From Ottelia alismoides (lineage: Eukaryota > Streptophyta > Magnoliopsida > Alismatales > Hydrocharitaceae): a stretch of 64,000 nucleotides of DNA. A program made the position numbers and the translations under genes. Positions 10,509-21,959 of this stretch are shown one piece after another. The stretch spans positions 186,001 to 250,000 of the forward strand of contig JAZKJV010001866.1 in NCBI GenBank assembly GCA_037367405.1. Reading direction: 5' to 3'. Each line of letters begins with the position of its first letter. The first letter of the stretch is position 1. Under the pieces are notes generated by a model, which was given only the letters and a program-made list of their open reading frames with translations, ran no database searches and was not told where the DNA came from.

Positions 10509-10719
10509 TGTTGAGAAGAGAGACATAATGGGATATCTATTCCATAGGGCTAGGGTCTCTTATATAGAGAGAAAACCCTAGAGAGTACAAGAGGAAAAAT
10601 ACATAAATACCCTTGAGGGGTTACGAAACCCGAAGGGTTAAAGGTTACGGAACCTGAAGGGTTAAGGGTTACGGAACAGGAAAGGTTACAAATATAATTG
10701 TAATATAATAATTCTAGCA
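10509..10719 (-). repeat. 3' LTR of Copia-D (211 bp)
   Basis: The LTR contains a short internal minisatellite of about 23 bp (GGTTACGGAACC-like units, three to four copies) and a TATA box in sense. It differs from its partner at about 12 positions. Confidence 0.93.
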
Positions 10720-10726
10720 CTCCCCC

Positions 10727-11448
10727 TCAAGTTGGAGCATATCTGTCGATCATGCCCAACTTGGATACTAAGTACATTAGGCGCTTCCTTGGAAGAGCCT
10801 TTGCGAGGGTGTCTGCAAGTTGAAGTTCAGTGGAGATGTGTGGAGTGCTGATTCGTTCTTCTCGTACTGCATCACGAATAAAATGGCAATCAACTTCAAT
10901 GTGTTTTTTCCGCTCATGGAAAACTGGATTGGTGGCGATGTACGCGACAGACTTGTTGTCGCAGTATAAGGGTACAAGAGTGGCGACTAATATGCCAAGT
11001 TCTGTTAGGAAAGAAACAAGCCATGTGATCTCACATGTGGCCTGAGCCATTGTCCTGTATTCTGCTTCCGCACTAGATCTGGATACCACTGTCTGCTTCT
11101 TGCTTCGCCAAGTGACAAGGTTATCCCCAACAAACATGGCGTATCCTGTAGTGGATCGGCGGTCCTCAGAGAGCTAGCATAGTCAGAATCTGTATAGGCA
11201 GAGATATTAGTGTGTCCATTCACTCCATAGAAAAGTCCACGTCCGGGAGATTCCTTCAAATATCGAAGGATCAAAAGAACATCCTGCCAGTGACTGTAAA
11301 GAGGCTTCTCCATATATTGACTGGCTCTGCTCACAGCATATGATATGTCTGGCCTAGTAACAGTGAGATAGAGTAATTTTTCCACTAAGCTTCTGTATCG
11401 TGTTGCATCCTCAAATGTTGGATCAGTAGATGCTGAATATTTTCTCAC
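10727..11448 (-). pseudogene. Copia-D RT C-terminus and RNase H
   Basis: RNase H degrades the RNA strand during reverse transcription. Two frames cover it. One is 11005-11448, with the RT connection region (RYRSLVEKLLYLTVTRPDI). The other is 10727-11137, with VSRSSAEAEYRTMAQ, the CDNKS motif and HIEVDCHFIRD. A frameshift near 11130-11160 separates them. The stop TGA at 10727-10729 lies inside the polypurine tract, as in the other copia elements here. Confidence 0.88.
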
Positions 11449-11552
11449 TTCTGCAGGGATGCCAGATGGCTTGCATCCAAAAAGTCCTGCCTCAGTCAGA
11501 ATAGCGAGGCAATACTTTCTCTGTGAAAGATGGAGCCCCTCTGTAATGCGTA

Positions 11553-12467
11553 TTACTTCGATGTTAAGAAAATAACGAAGTTGGCCGAGATCTTTCGTAA
11601 CAAAGACTTCTGGAGGAGGTCTTGGTCTCCTGAATACCTATCTACATCATCTCCTGTGATAACCATATCATCAACATAGACAACAAGGATGATCGTGCCA
11701 GTAGACCGTCGTCTAACAAAGACAGAGTAGTCAGATGTTGTCCTCTGAAAATCAAGTGTGTTGATCTCCGTAGTGAGCCTGTCAAACCATGCCCTTAGGC
11801 TCTGCTTCAGGCCATAAATGGCCTTGCGTAGTCGACATACATGCTCCCCCTCGACTACATACCCTGGCGGTTGCATCATGTAGACCTCCTCCTCAAAATC
11901 ACCATAAAGAAAGGCGTTCTTCATATCAAGTTGATAAATGGTCCAAGCCTTGTTGGCAGCAACAGAGAGAATGGTACGTATCGACCCCATTCTGGCAATA
12001 GGCGAGAAGGTCTCAAAATAGTCAACTCCAAAGGTTTGTGTGAAACCTTTGGCAACAAGTCTAGCTTTCAACCTGTTAATAGAACCATCAAGCGATTGTT
12101 TGGTCATGAAGACCCATCGACAAGCCATAGGGCGAACTCCCGAGGGGCACGACACGAGATCCCACGTACCCCGGGAGATAAGTGCATCCATCTCCTCATC
12201 CATGGCCTGTCGCCAACCTTGATCTTGCATTGCACTGAAATGATCTCTTGGAATGGTAATAGCATTAAGAGCATATGCAAATCTCTTGTTACAGCTAGAT
12301 AAACCATCTGTAGAAGTAAAATGTGACATGGGGTGATACGTAGATTTCCTTTTTTGCTTTCGTAGAGGTATAGGAAGCTCCCCAGGTATATCCGGGACAA
12401 CAGTGGTGGGAGCACTCGAAGTGGTCATATCATCCCGCATAAAAGGGACAGGCAAAGTTACAGACAC
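11553..12467 (-). pseudogene. Copia-D reverse transcriptase
   Basis: The 304-codon segment contains the copia RT core: a WRQAMDEEMDAL start, the RLKARLVAKGFTQ block, QLDMKNAFLYGD, the AIYGLKQS motif and the catalytic VVYVDDMVITGDD. A frameshift near 11620 scrambles the last 25 codons before the connection domain. Upstream, the linker from the integrase is separated from the 12467-13972 frame by another shift. The catalytic residues are intact, but the polyprotein is not continuous. Confidence 0.9.
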
Positions 12468-13972
12468 TAGTGTAGAAGGTATAGAGTTACGCTGGCGAGT
12501 ATAGACGATTGGTGGAGGAGGGAGGTCCAGAGGAATGTCACATATAGTCTATATGAAATAACTTGTTTGCTCAAAGAAGGTGATATCAGCAGATACATAG
12601 TATCGACGTCCAACAGGATCATAGCAGCGATAGCCTTTCTGGGTACGCGAGTACCCAAGAAAGACGCATTTGATGACACGAGAGGATAATTTGTCAGCTG
12701 CATGAAAGTTATGAATGAAGGCAATACAATAAAAAATCGCAAAGGTATAGGAAAAGGAGACTCGGTAGGATAAAGTAAGGAAAATGGAGTTGCCCCTTTG
12801 AGAACTGATGAAGGAACACGGTTGATGAGATACATTGCAGTAAGGATAGCATCTCCCCAGTATTGTTTAGGAACACTCATTTGACTAAGAAGAGATCTGA
12901 CAACATTTAGCAAGTGTCGGAGTTTCCTCTCAGCTATACCATTCTGTTGTGAGGTATATGGACATGATGTTTGGTGAACAATTCCCTGGGATGCAAAGAA
13001 AGATGTCAAGTCATGTTGGGTTAACTCAAGAGCATTATCGGTACGAACGATCTTAACAATGCTAGAAAAGTAAGTTTTAGCATATTGAAAGAAATTTCTG
13101 ACAATTTGATTAATCTCCGAATGCTCCTTTATTAGATAGACCCAAGAAAATCGACTATAATCATCAACGAAAACTATAAAGTAGCGATGACCACTTAATG
13201 TGCGGATCGGACAAGGTCGCCAAACATCACAGTGAACAAGATGAAAAGGAACAGTACTACGAGACTCAGTACGAACAGGAAACGAAGTTCGATGGTGTTT
13301 CCCGAACTCACATGCCTCGCACTGAAAGGGCTTCAGAGCAGAGAGTTCAGGAAACATCATGGAGATGGCCTTGGCAGAGGGATGTCCAAGGCACATATGC
13401 CATAGGAGCGGATCTTCGGAGATAGATGCAACACCAACAAAATTGGAGTCTGAGGGTATGTCAAGGTAATATAGGCCGTTCTTCTCATGTCCCCCACCAA
13501 AAATTTGCCTCGTCCGAATGTCCTGAAAATAACAAGACTCATCAAATATCACACGACAATGAAGCTCAACACAAAGCTTGTGAACTGACAACAAGCTAAG
13601 AGGAAAATCAGGAGCACAGTGAACCCCCGAAAGTCGGAGCTTGGAAGAGAATTCCATAGTTCCGACAGTAGTAATATGTGATTGAGTTCCATTAGCGACT
13701 CGAACTGACTTCACAGAGGTAGATGGTATGGAAGAGGTGAGCAGACTACCTTCTCCAGTGAGATGAGTAGAGGTGTCGGAATCAATAATCCAAGCTAGAT
13801 TAGGAGTGATAGCAGAGTTGGCTATTGTACCTGAAGGAGTGGCCAGAGCAACAGTTGTAGTGTTACTAGTGGTGGTAGGCCATGGAGTCTGAAGGATCTG
13901 CATTAGGCGGGAGTAATCTGCATCATTAAGATGAACAGTCTTGCCACTGGAGGTAGGCGATGCTTCTTCCAC
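12467..13972 (-). pseudogene. Copia-D protease and integrase
   Basis: The segment reads as 501 codons. The protease motif near 13770 is WIIDSDTSTHLTG, so the catalytic Asp-Ser-Gly has become Asp-Ser-Asp and the protease is probably inactive. The integrase zinc module (WHMCLGH, then CEACEFGKHHR) and the catalytic triad (HCDVW, RTDNALE, GIAERK) are preserved. Downstream of about 12730 the frame drifts. The gag zinc knuckle lies just upstream at about 14035-14080. Confidence 0.9.
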
Positions 13973-13989
13973 ATCATAGGCATCCTCAT

Positions 13990-14871
13990 AAGCATTATTG
14001 GCGTGATAAGAAGGTATGCCAAACTTCTGCTAGCATCGTTCAGTTGGGTGGTTCCACCTACCACAGTGAGTGCATGGGGCAGTAGAGTCTCGCCCACGAC
14101 CACGATCAAAGTCACGGCCTCGTCCAGATTCCCGTCCACGACCATGACTTGGATCGCGACCGCATCCTCCTCGCAAGCCGTATCTGCCTCCTCGCCCAGA
14201 TGAGGCAATGTGTGCAAAGTTCTCCGTTGAGGGTAAGACATGAGGTCGGCAGCGGATGTCTCGAGCTCCTCAAGTCGGCCAAAGATGGCCTTCATTGTTG
14301 GCAGTGTGTCTGATATAAGAAATTGCTCCTTCGCTGCATGGTACCTAGAATGCAGGCCATCAAGGAAGCGGTATACCTGCCAGTCAGAACGCTCTTGTAT
14401 CTGTTTGGTGCAACATGAGGGCTGGAATATTGCAAGCTCCTCATACAGACTGGATAGATGCCTGTAGTACTCGATGAGGGTGGAATCGCCCTGAGATGCC
14501 GACCAGATTCGCCTGTAAATATCTGCAAGGCGTGACTTCGTCTTCTTCTGGGAGTATGTTTGCTCGAGATCCTCCCACATTTCCTTGGCCGTATTTTTGT
14601 AAAGAAGATTTGAGGCAATATGAGCCTCAACACTGTTGGTCATCCAGTTGATAACCAAATAGTTGTCAGTCAGCCAGTTGTCGTACTCTTTGTCCTTTTC
14701 ATCTAAAGGATCTTTAGTCAAAATGTAGAGTTTCCTCTGACCACCAACAAAACACCATAAAAGATCGAGACCAACGCACGTAATTTTCTGTGCCCTTGAG
14801 TTTGATAGTAGTGCTTTGTGCCATAATATTCGTGGCCAAGGGCTTTGTCTCGGTAAAAGAAGGCGCCATGG
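13990..14871 (-). pseudogene. Copia-D gag
   Basis: The start MAPSFTETKPLATN is at about 14871. The first part reads to about 14714, then continues after a frameshift as an open stretch ending 13903 (the 272-codon ORF 13903-14721), with the gag core (NWLTDNYLVINWMTNS, RFLDGLHSRYHAAKEQF). The zinc knuckle CTHCGRWNHPTERC (C-X2-C-X4-H-X4-C) is in a different frame and is followed at once by a stop. It would form virus-like particles if intact. Confidence 0.85.
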
Positions 14872-15253
14872 TGGTCTTAAAATAGAAAGACGATCCTGTG
14901 ATCAACTAAGGATGCATATAAGAGCTAAAAATGCCCTAAAACTCACGTTTGCCCTTGAAGAAGGGCTGAAAACCCCCAATGGACAGTATATCTGGATTCT
15001 TGGAAGCTATCTGTGATGAGTTTTGGATCTCCAAGGAGTCCTACGGTACCCGTGGAGGGTAGCTGTGGGGCTGATGACATTCGTAGGAGGCCCTGAAAGC
15101 GCAGGGTAGCGCTAGCGGGAGGGCTGCTGCACTGGAGGCGATTGGAGGGCCTTGCGCGACGCCCTAATTCAGGGAAGAGGGCCCGCACAGGCTTTTATGA
15201 GGCTTGAAGGCGGCGGTGGGGATTTTAGGTCAGAACCCTGGTCTAGGACCGTT

Positions 15254-15265
15254 GCTCTGATACCA
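15254..15265 (-). other. Primer-binding site of Copia-D
   Basis: An exact TGGTATCAGAGC in sense orientation abuts the 5' LTR. The leader between here and the gag (14872-15253) holds no gene. Confidence 0.92.
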
Positions 15266-15476
15266 TGTTGAGAAGAGAGACAGAATGAGATATCTATTCC
15301 ATAGGGCTAGGGTCTCTTATATAGAGAGAAAACCCTAGAGAGTACAAGAGGAAAAATACATAAATATCCCTGAGGGGTTACGGAACCCGAATGATTAAAG
15401 GTTACGGAACCCGAAGGGTTAAGGGTTACAGAACCCGAAAGGTTACAAATATAATTGTAATATAATAATTCTAACA
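15266..15476 (-). repeat. 5' LTR of Copia-D (211 bp)
   Basis: This is the partner of the LTR at 10509. In sense it runs TGTTAGAATT to CTCTCAACA and carries the element promoter (CTCTATATAAGAG). Confidence 0.93.
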
Positions 15477-15481
15477 TGTGG

Positions 15482-16935
15482 TATCTGCGATTTGGTCATC
15501 TTCCTCTGCAAAAGCTGATTCATGTTCTTCCTCAGATTTCTCCTCGCTCCACTTTTCAGTGCGAGGTCTGCCAGCTTGGGAAGCATCATCGGTCCACTTT
15601 ATAGAGTCGTCAGGGTCCAAGTAGTCATAGTCTCTTTGAGTTGCTCCATTTCGATATTTGGGGTCCTGGTCATGTCCTAGATCATCAGGGACACATATTT
15701 TATCTTGTTGCTGTCGATGAGTTTTCTCGTTTGTCTTGGCTTTTCTTCTTAAGAACAAGTCTGATGCTGGTCCTATTATTTAGTCTTTTATTAATGAAAT
15801 AAAGAACATTTTCTCTGCAAAAGTCAAGTTCATACGTTCCGATAATGCATTAGAATTTTGCAGTGCTCAGATTTCTCAATTTCTTAAGTCCAATGGTACT
15901 GTGCATCAGACTTCATGCGCATATACTTCCCATCAGAATGGGGTGGCTGAAAGGAAATACCACCATCTTTTGGATGTTACTAGAACCCTTATGATTCAAA
16001 GTCGTGCTCCTCATTCCTATTAGGGAGATGCGGTTCTAACTGCTTGTTATCTGGTAAATCGTATGCCCTCTTCGGCGCTTGGGGAGAAGATCCTGTTCTT
16101 GATCGTGTTTCCCGAGACGGATCTTTTCTCGCTTACACCTCTTGTTTTTTGTTCTATTGCATTTGTTCATCAACTCTCTTCTGGTCTTGACAAGCTCTCT
16201 CCCAGAGCTGTCAAATGCGTGTTTGTTGGGTATTCCAAAACCCAAAAGGGATATCGCAGTTTTGATCCTGTTCGACGAAGATACTATGTTAGTGCTGATG
16301 TCACCTTCTTTGAGTCTATTATGTATTTTTCTCCCACAAGTGAGGGATATCGCAGTTTTGATCCTGTTCGACGAAGATACTATGCTAGTGCTGATGTCAC
16401 CTTCTTTGAGTCTATTATGTATTTTTCTCCCACAGGTGACCGGCTTACTCCTTCAGAGGATGGTGAAGAGATCTATATGCCTCCTCCTTCGTCATTACCA
16501 TATTCTACTCCATCTCCGCCTCCACCACCACCACCACCGCCTCCACCACCACCATCGCTTCCACCACCACCACCACCTCCACCACCGTCTTCTATTTTCT
16601 TCCCGCAGGTCTACCAACGAAGGCCCCATGCTCATGCGCCTCCTCCATCATCCAACACGCCCAATGTATGTACTGAGCATTTGAGTTCTAGTGGCACGTG
16701 TGATTTGCATGTACAGACTGAGGTGCAGGGTACATATACTATTTCTACTACTCCTGCTGAAGATCTAGATATGCCTATTGCACTTCAGCGGCAGAAAAGA
16801 GCATGCACTACGCACCCCATTAGTTCTCATGTTTCCATGGAGCGTCTGTTCAAGGATTTTCAGCACTTTGTTGTGGGGTTGTCTGCTATAGAGCTACCAC
16901 GGTCATATCAGGAGTTACTGCAGAGCAGTCAGTGA
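15482..16935 (+). pseudogene. Copia-C integrase and proline-rich linker
   Basis: After Copia-D the reading resumes with YLRFGHLPLQK and CEVCQLGKHHRS (the zinc module, though the first His appears changed to Tyr), then RSDNALEF and NGVAERKYHH (catalytic Asp and Glu). Stops occur near 15780 and 16021. The 16063-16935 stretch is open (290 codons). It contains an exact in-frame 96-bp tandem duplication and a long proline run (16498-16590) between integrase and RT. The integrase would insert element DNA into the genome, but this copy is dead. Confidence 0.88.
16248..16439 (+). repeat. 96-bp in-frame tandem duplication in Copia-C integrase
   Basis: Two 96-bp copies (16248-16343 and 16344-16439) encode the same 32-residue block (GYRSFDPVRRRYY to MYFSPT) with a Val/Ala difference and few base changes. 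The related Copia-E, F and G have this block once. Confidence 0.92.
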
Positions 16936-16944
16936 CGTCTGGCT

Positions 16945-18426
16945 ATGGAGGAGGAGATGGCATCTTTATAGTCACGAGGTACGTGTAGTGTGGTCCATGC
17001 TCCACCAGGTGCGTCTGTTGTTGGAAGCAAGTGGATATTTACTGTGAAGCATAGGGCTGATGGTACCGTAGACAAATACAAGGCCGGGCTGGTTGCTCGT
17101 GGATTCACCCAGACCTATGGAGTGGAATATCAGGATACTTTTTCCCCTGTAGCGCGTCATTCTACCTTGCAGATTCTTATTACTGTTGCGATGGTATGTG
17201 ATTGGCCACTTTTCCAATTGGATGTCAAGAATGCTTTCTTGTATGGTGATCTGTAGGAAGAGGTTTACATGCAACAACCACCTGGGTTTGCTGCTGAGGG
17301 GGAGTCCAGTATGGTGTGCTATCTTCATAAGGCTATATATGGCCTTAAGCAGAGTTCGAGGGCTTGGTTTTAGAAGCTCTCAGAATTGATTGAACAGAAG
17401 AGGTTTGTCAGATCTACTGTAGATCATACTCTCTTTGTAAAGAGAAACCAGAGAGGTATTGTAGCCATTTTGGTCTATGTTGATGACATTGTTATCACTG
17501 GCAGCGATGAACATGACATTCAAGCAGCTAAGGATTTTCTTGGACAGCAGTTTGTTACCAAGGACCTTGGCACGCTTCATTACTTCCTTGGCCTGGAATT
17601 TGCACGAAATCAGCAGGGTATGGTTATGACACAAAGGAAGTATGCTATTGATCTTTTGTCTGAAACATGGATGATAGGATGTAGACCAGCTACTACCCCG
17701 ATGGATCCTAATGCGGAGCTCCATGATGACGGATCTGAAGAGGTGGACAAGAGATGGTACATAGAGCTGGTAGGGAAATTATTGTATGTTACTATTACAA
17801 GGCTTGATATATCTTTCGTTGTGAGTAGAGTAAGTCAGTTCATGGAGCAACCCAGGCAGGCGCACATGGATGCAATATTCATGATCTTGAGATATCTGAA
17901 ATCATCTCTAGGTGCAGGTCTTCTGTTTAGAAGAGATGCGTCTCTCTCAGTCACAGGGTGTGCAGATGCAGATTACGCTGGGTGTCCTAAGGACAAGAAG
18001 TCTACTTCAGGCTTCATTGTGTTTGTTGGCAGCTCTTTGGTTTCATGGAAGAGTAAGAAACAAACAGTTGCTCGATCTAGTGCGGAATCCGAATACAGGG
18101 CAATGGCCCATGGTAGTTCGGAGATGATGTGGGTCAAGTCTGTCTTGACAGATTTAACGATTGATGTGCATGTTCCTATTCACCTCAAATGCGACAATCA
18201 GGCAGCCTTGTTCATAGCTAATAATCCAGCATTTCATGAAAGGACAAGGCATATTGAGGTGGACTGTCACTACACTTGTGATTTGATCCAAAAGGGGCTT
18301 ATCTCAATGTCTTATGTAGCGTCAGGAGACCAGACTGCAGACATGTTTACTAATGTTCTTGCTAGAGGTCCTTTTCATCACTGTTGTTCCAAGCTGAGCA
18401 TGATAGATATATATGCTCCAGTTTGA
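16945..18426 (+). pseudogene. Copia-C reverse transcriptase and RNase H
   Basis: The region begins with MEEEMASL (with a stop in it), then ARGFTQTYGVEYQDTFSP, QLDVKNAFLYGDL and AIYGLKQSS, with stops near 16969, 17254 and 17371. From 17386 it is open for 346 codons. It contains VYVDDIVITGSD (the catalytic YVDD), the connection domain, the RNase H motifs ADADYAGC and RSSAESEYRAMA, and the terminal KLSMIDIYAPV. The final TGA (18424-18426) overlaps the polypurine tract. Confidence 0.92.
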
Positions 18427-18433
18427 GGGGGAG
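18423..18433 (+). other. Polypurine tract of Copia-C
   Basis: TTGAGGGGGAG directly precedes the 3' LTR. The stop codon of the polyprotein is embedded in it. Confidence 0.92.
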
Positions 18434-18575
18434 TGTTAAGATATCTTTGTTATTTTGTTCTTTTTCATATTGTTTATTTTTATTGTCCTGCTTATATAAT
18501 TTACCCTTGGAGCTTTTCTCCTATATAAGAGAGATCTAGGGTTAGATGGAAGATACCTTTTCTATTCCCTCAACA
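18434..18575 (+). repeat. 3' LTR of Copia-C (142 bp)
   Basis: The LTR runs TGTTAAGATATC to CCTCAACA and is followed by the AACTC duplication. Confidence 0.92.
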
Positions 18576-19414
18576 AACTCCAACTACACCCATGAGACGG
18601 GTGGGAGAGACTCTCCAATCTGAGTTACTCCAGTCCTTCCTGATCGGTCTAAATGAGCTCAACGGAAAACCAAGGGTCCTCCACCATATTCTTCCTAATA
18701 GAACACAAGGTCATCGGAATTGGTAAAAAATAAAACACATGGATCCCGAAGAAGCGTAAAAACTTCGAGCTCGCGATAAAACCATTGAAGAGACTGGGAT
18801 CCTAGACCCGCGTACTAGGCGGTCGCTTCTGAATTTGGGCATCCTAACTTCAGCCCAATTAAGGGTCACTGAACCCTCGCATAGTCAGGTGTAAGGGGCA
18901 CCATGACTAGCACAATTGACCATCATCACTGATTCTCATTAACATATGGATTTACTTAATTACACATTCATTTCACCATATCTTATGTAGTTAATTTTAC
19001 AGATCTAAGTGGTTTATCAATAACTTATCAATTGTGGATAGCAATATATAGTTGGTAGATTGTACTAAAGGATCTTTTGATGAAGATTTTTAATCACAAT
19101 AATGAAAGGGAATTATCAAATCATAGTTGATTCAAGCATTTTAAGTTATTTCTTTAAGAATATGTGAATCTTTAAAGCATTGAAACCTTAATATTTTATC
19201 AATACCTTTCTTAGATAAAATTCCATATGAATTGACCATTTATTAGCTTCTAAAGAGAAGGGTATCAGTATCCTATAATTGGTGTTTAGAATATCTTCTT
19301 TATCAGAAATCAGCAAGGCTTGAGCAGAGAATCATACATATAATTTCCCATTAAATGCTTACAAAATTAGTGTTAAAATAATAGAAAAAATGCTTGGAAT
19401 TTCACCAAAAAAAA

Positions 19415-20880
19415 TTCAAATTTCCACTTTAAAACTATGAAATCAGGAATCTAATAATTGGTTTGAACTTTAAAGCAAATTCATGCAAACCCCTCAATTT
19501 TTCATCTTTAAAAACATGAGATCAAGAGCATATTAATTGATCTGAATTTAGGAACAAATTCAGGTTAAACCCCCAAATTTTTCATATTTAAAACTATGAG
19601 ATCAAGAGTTTAAAAAGGTCGTTTGAATTTAGGAACAAATTCATGCAAAACTCCCAAAATTTTCATCTTTAAAACTATGAGATTAGGAACCTAATAAGCG
19701 GTCTGAATTTAGGAACAAATTCATGCAAACCCCCAAATTTTTCATCTTTAAAACTGTGAGATCAGGAGCCTAAGAAGTGGTCTGAATTTAGGATCAAATT
19801 CATGCAAAACCCCTAAATTTTTTGTTTTTAAAATTATGAGATCATGAGCTTAATAAGTGGTCTGAATTTAGGATCAAATTCATGCAAAATCTCCAAAATT
19901 TTCATCTTTAAATCATGAACTTAAGTGGTTTGAATTTAGGATCAAATTCATGCAAAATCCCTAAATTTTTCATCTTTAAACTATGAGATCAGGAGCCTAA
20001 TTAGTGATATGAATTTAGGATCAAATTCATGCAAAGTCCTATAAATTTCATTTTTAAAACTATGAGATCATGAGCTTAATAAGTGGTATGAATTTATGAT
20101 TAAATTCATGCAAAATCTTCAAAATTATCATCTTTAAAACTATGAGATTAGGAACTTAATAAGTGATCTAAATTTAGGATCAAATTTATGTAAAACCCCC
20201 AAAATTTTCTTCTTTAAAACTATGAGATCATGAGCTTAATAAGTGTTCATGCAAAATCCCCAAATTCATCTTTAAAACTATGAGACCAGGAGCTTAATGC
20301 GTGGTCTGAATTTAGGATCAAATTCATGCAAAACCTTCAAAATTTTCATCTTTAAACTATGAGATCATGAGCTTAATAAGTGGTCCGAATTTAGGATCAA
20401 ATTCATGCAAAATCCCCAGAATTTTCATCTTTAAAACTATGAGATCAAAAGCTTAATAAGTGGTCTGAATTTAGGATCAAATTCATGCAAAATCCCCAGA
20501 ATTTTCATCTTTAAAACTATGAGATCAAAAGCTTAATAAGTGGTCTGAATTTAGGATCAAATTCATGCAAAATCCATAATTTTTCATCTTTATAAACATG
20601 AAATCTGGAGCTAATAATTAGTCTAATTCTAGGATCAAATTTATATAAAAACACTTAATTTTTTATCTTTAAAATATGAAATCAGGAGCTAATAATTGGT
20701 TTGAATTTAAGATTCAATTCATGTGAAATCCCCCAGTTTTTCATCTTTAAGAGCATGAAATCTGGAGCCAAATAATTGGTCTGAATTTAGAGACAAATGC
20801 ATGCAAAACCCTCAAATTTTATCGTCTTTAGAAATATGAAATATGGAGTTAAAAACTGAAGCTTGAATTTGGAATCAATT
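19415..20880. repeat. AT-rich tandem array, about 80-bp unit, about 19 copies
   Basis: Each unit contains CATCTTTAAAACTATGAGATC, then CTTAATAAGTGGTCTGAAT and CAAATTCATGCAAAA. Adjacent near-identical units at 20414 and 20494 give a period of exactly 80. Other units vary from about 56 to 83 bp. The array lies inside the Gypsy-A LTR and is absent from the related LTR-B. Confidence 0.9.
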
Positions 20881-21959
20881 TGTGTAAAAAGCACACAAAT
20901 GACAACAAAAGAGGGGTAAAGTTGTACCTTAGATCCTCCAAAATGGAGGAAGATGGCAGCAACACCTGCTGCTATTGTTGGCAGCAACAAGCGCTGCTTG
21001 GGACGATAGCTACAATAGCAATGGCTGTTGCTAATGACAAAAACAACAGCTCCAGTTGGGAGCATAGTAGCGACAACTGCTTCTATGGCAGCAACAACAA
21101 CAGGACTCGGCAGCAACAACAACAGGACTCGGCAGCAGCAGAAGGAGAGGGGAATGAGGTTCCTTCGGTGGAGTAAAGAGAAGAAATTGGGGGGAAATTA
21201 TGAGGGAAAAGAAGAGGGGAGGGGGTGATACTTATAAGGAAAGGGGGAGGTGTAGTGTTGAAAAATGGAAGGGAAAAGATGGGGTGAGGTGTCAAGTGTT
21301 AAAAAAAGAGGGGGGCACGTGTTGTGCTGAAACTTTATACCTATATTATTATTTTCTTTTTTACTTATTTGAAATATTGAAGTTATCACCATTATCACCC
21401 CTAATCTCTGATTTAGGGAATAATGACTTGGTTCGATCGTCTTGTAATATTCATATTTTTGATATAAGATGGGTTCAGAAATCGGAAAAGTACCTTCCAG
21501 ATTTATGATTGAATTTTACGATTTAAACAGGTCAAACGACCTCCGATCGATAAACGATCGATTCTGTTGATTTTATTTCGTCGAAAGGAATTTTGTAATG
21601 GTCTCAGTTTATTTTGTGGTTCAGACCGTGTCATGGCTTTTCCTATGACAGGAATTATAATATAATCGATTTTTGGACGATTGTACCCAAATGAATCTGA
21701 TTTATGATCTATGGATCGATTCAACATATTTAATAATGATAGATAGTTTTGTCAGATCATATGGACCTAAATCGAGTTGGATTCGATTTCAAGTCCAAGT
21801 GCTACAAATATAAAAACTTCAAAGAGAGTCTCGTCCTCGAGACTCGTGTCGATGTCACTATGTGTTTTATCTGGGTTTCACCTTATGATTTCTTACCATA
21901 AAAATGTCAAAGGTTTTTAAACAAGCCATAAATAAGACATAAATTAATTAGGCTTGAAA

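Larger units (their letters stand above)
10509..15476 (-). mobile_element. Copia-D: Ty1/copia element nested in Copia-C
   Basis: This 4968-bp element has 211-bp LTRs (10509-10719 and 15266-15476) about 94% identical, a primer site at 15254-15265 and a polypurine tract at 10720-10730. The target duplication TGTGG is perfect (10504-10508 and 15477-15481). It encodes gag, protease, integrase, RT and RNase H in minus orientation with a few frameshifts. Its gag and LTRs differ clearly from Copia-C, E, F and G, so it belongs to another copia lineage. Confidence 0.95.
8411..18575 (+). mobile_element. Copia-C: decayed autonomous Ty1/copia element, split by Copia-D
   Basis: The LTRs are 8411-8541 and 18434-18575, with a primer site at 8542-8553 and a polypurine tract at 18423-18433. 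The target duplication AACTC is perfect (8406-8410 and 18576-18580). Without Copia-D the element is about 5.2 kb, the normal size for this group. It encodes gag, protease, integrase, RT and RNase H in plus orientation, with numerous stops and frameshifts. It lies within the Gypsy-A LTR, so it is younger than Gypsy-A and older than Copia-D. Confidence 0.92.
7558..21806 (-). repeat. 3' LTR of Gypsy-A, split by Copia-C
   Basis: In sense it begins TGTAGCACTTGG at 21806 and ends GGATGTTACA at 7558. It is about 4.1 kb once the Copia-C insertion (8411-18575) and its duplicated AACTC are removed. Segments 7558-8410 and 18576-19090 align with the solo LTR-B (for example GAAGCCTCCTAAGAG, ACGGGTGGGAGAGA, GGGATCCTAGAC). 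The sense-start part also matches LTR-B near the shared ATCGGAGGT block. An AT-rich array of about 80-bp units (19415-20880) has no counterpart in LTR-B. ORFs inside the LTR are short and not credible. Confidence 0.75.

Noticed and set aside
16142..16684. 180-codon His-rich ORF overlapping Copia-C integrase
   Set aside because: It is the same DNA in another frame, with histidines from the CCACCA tract.
19415..20880. CRISPR-like appearance of the 80-bp repeats
   Set aside because: The units are contiguous without unique spacers, too long and degenerate, and lie in a plant LTR.
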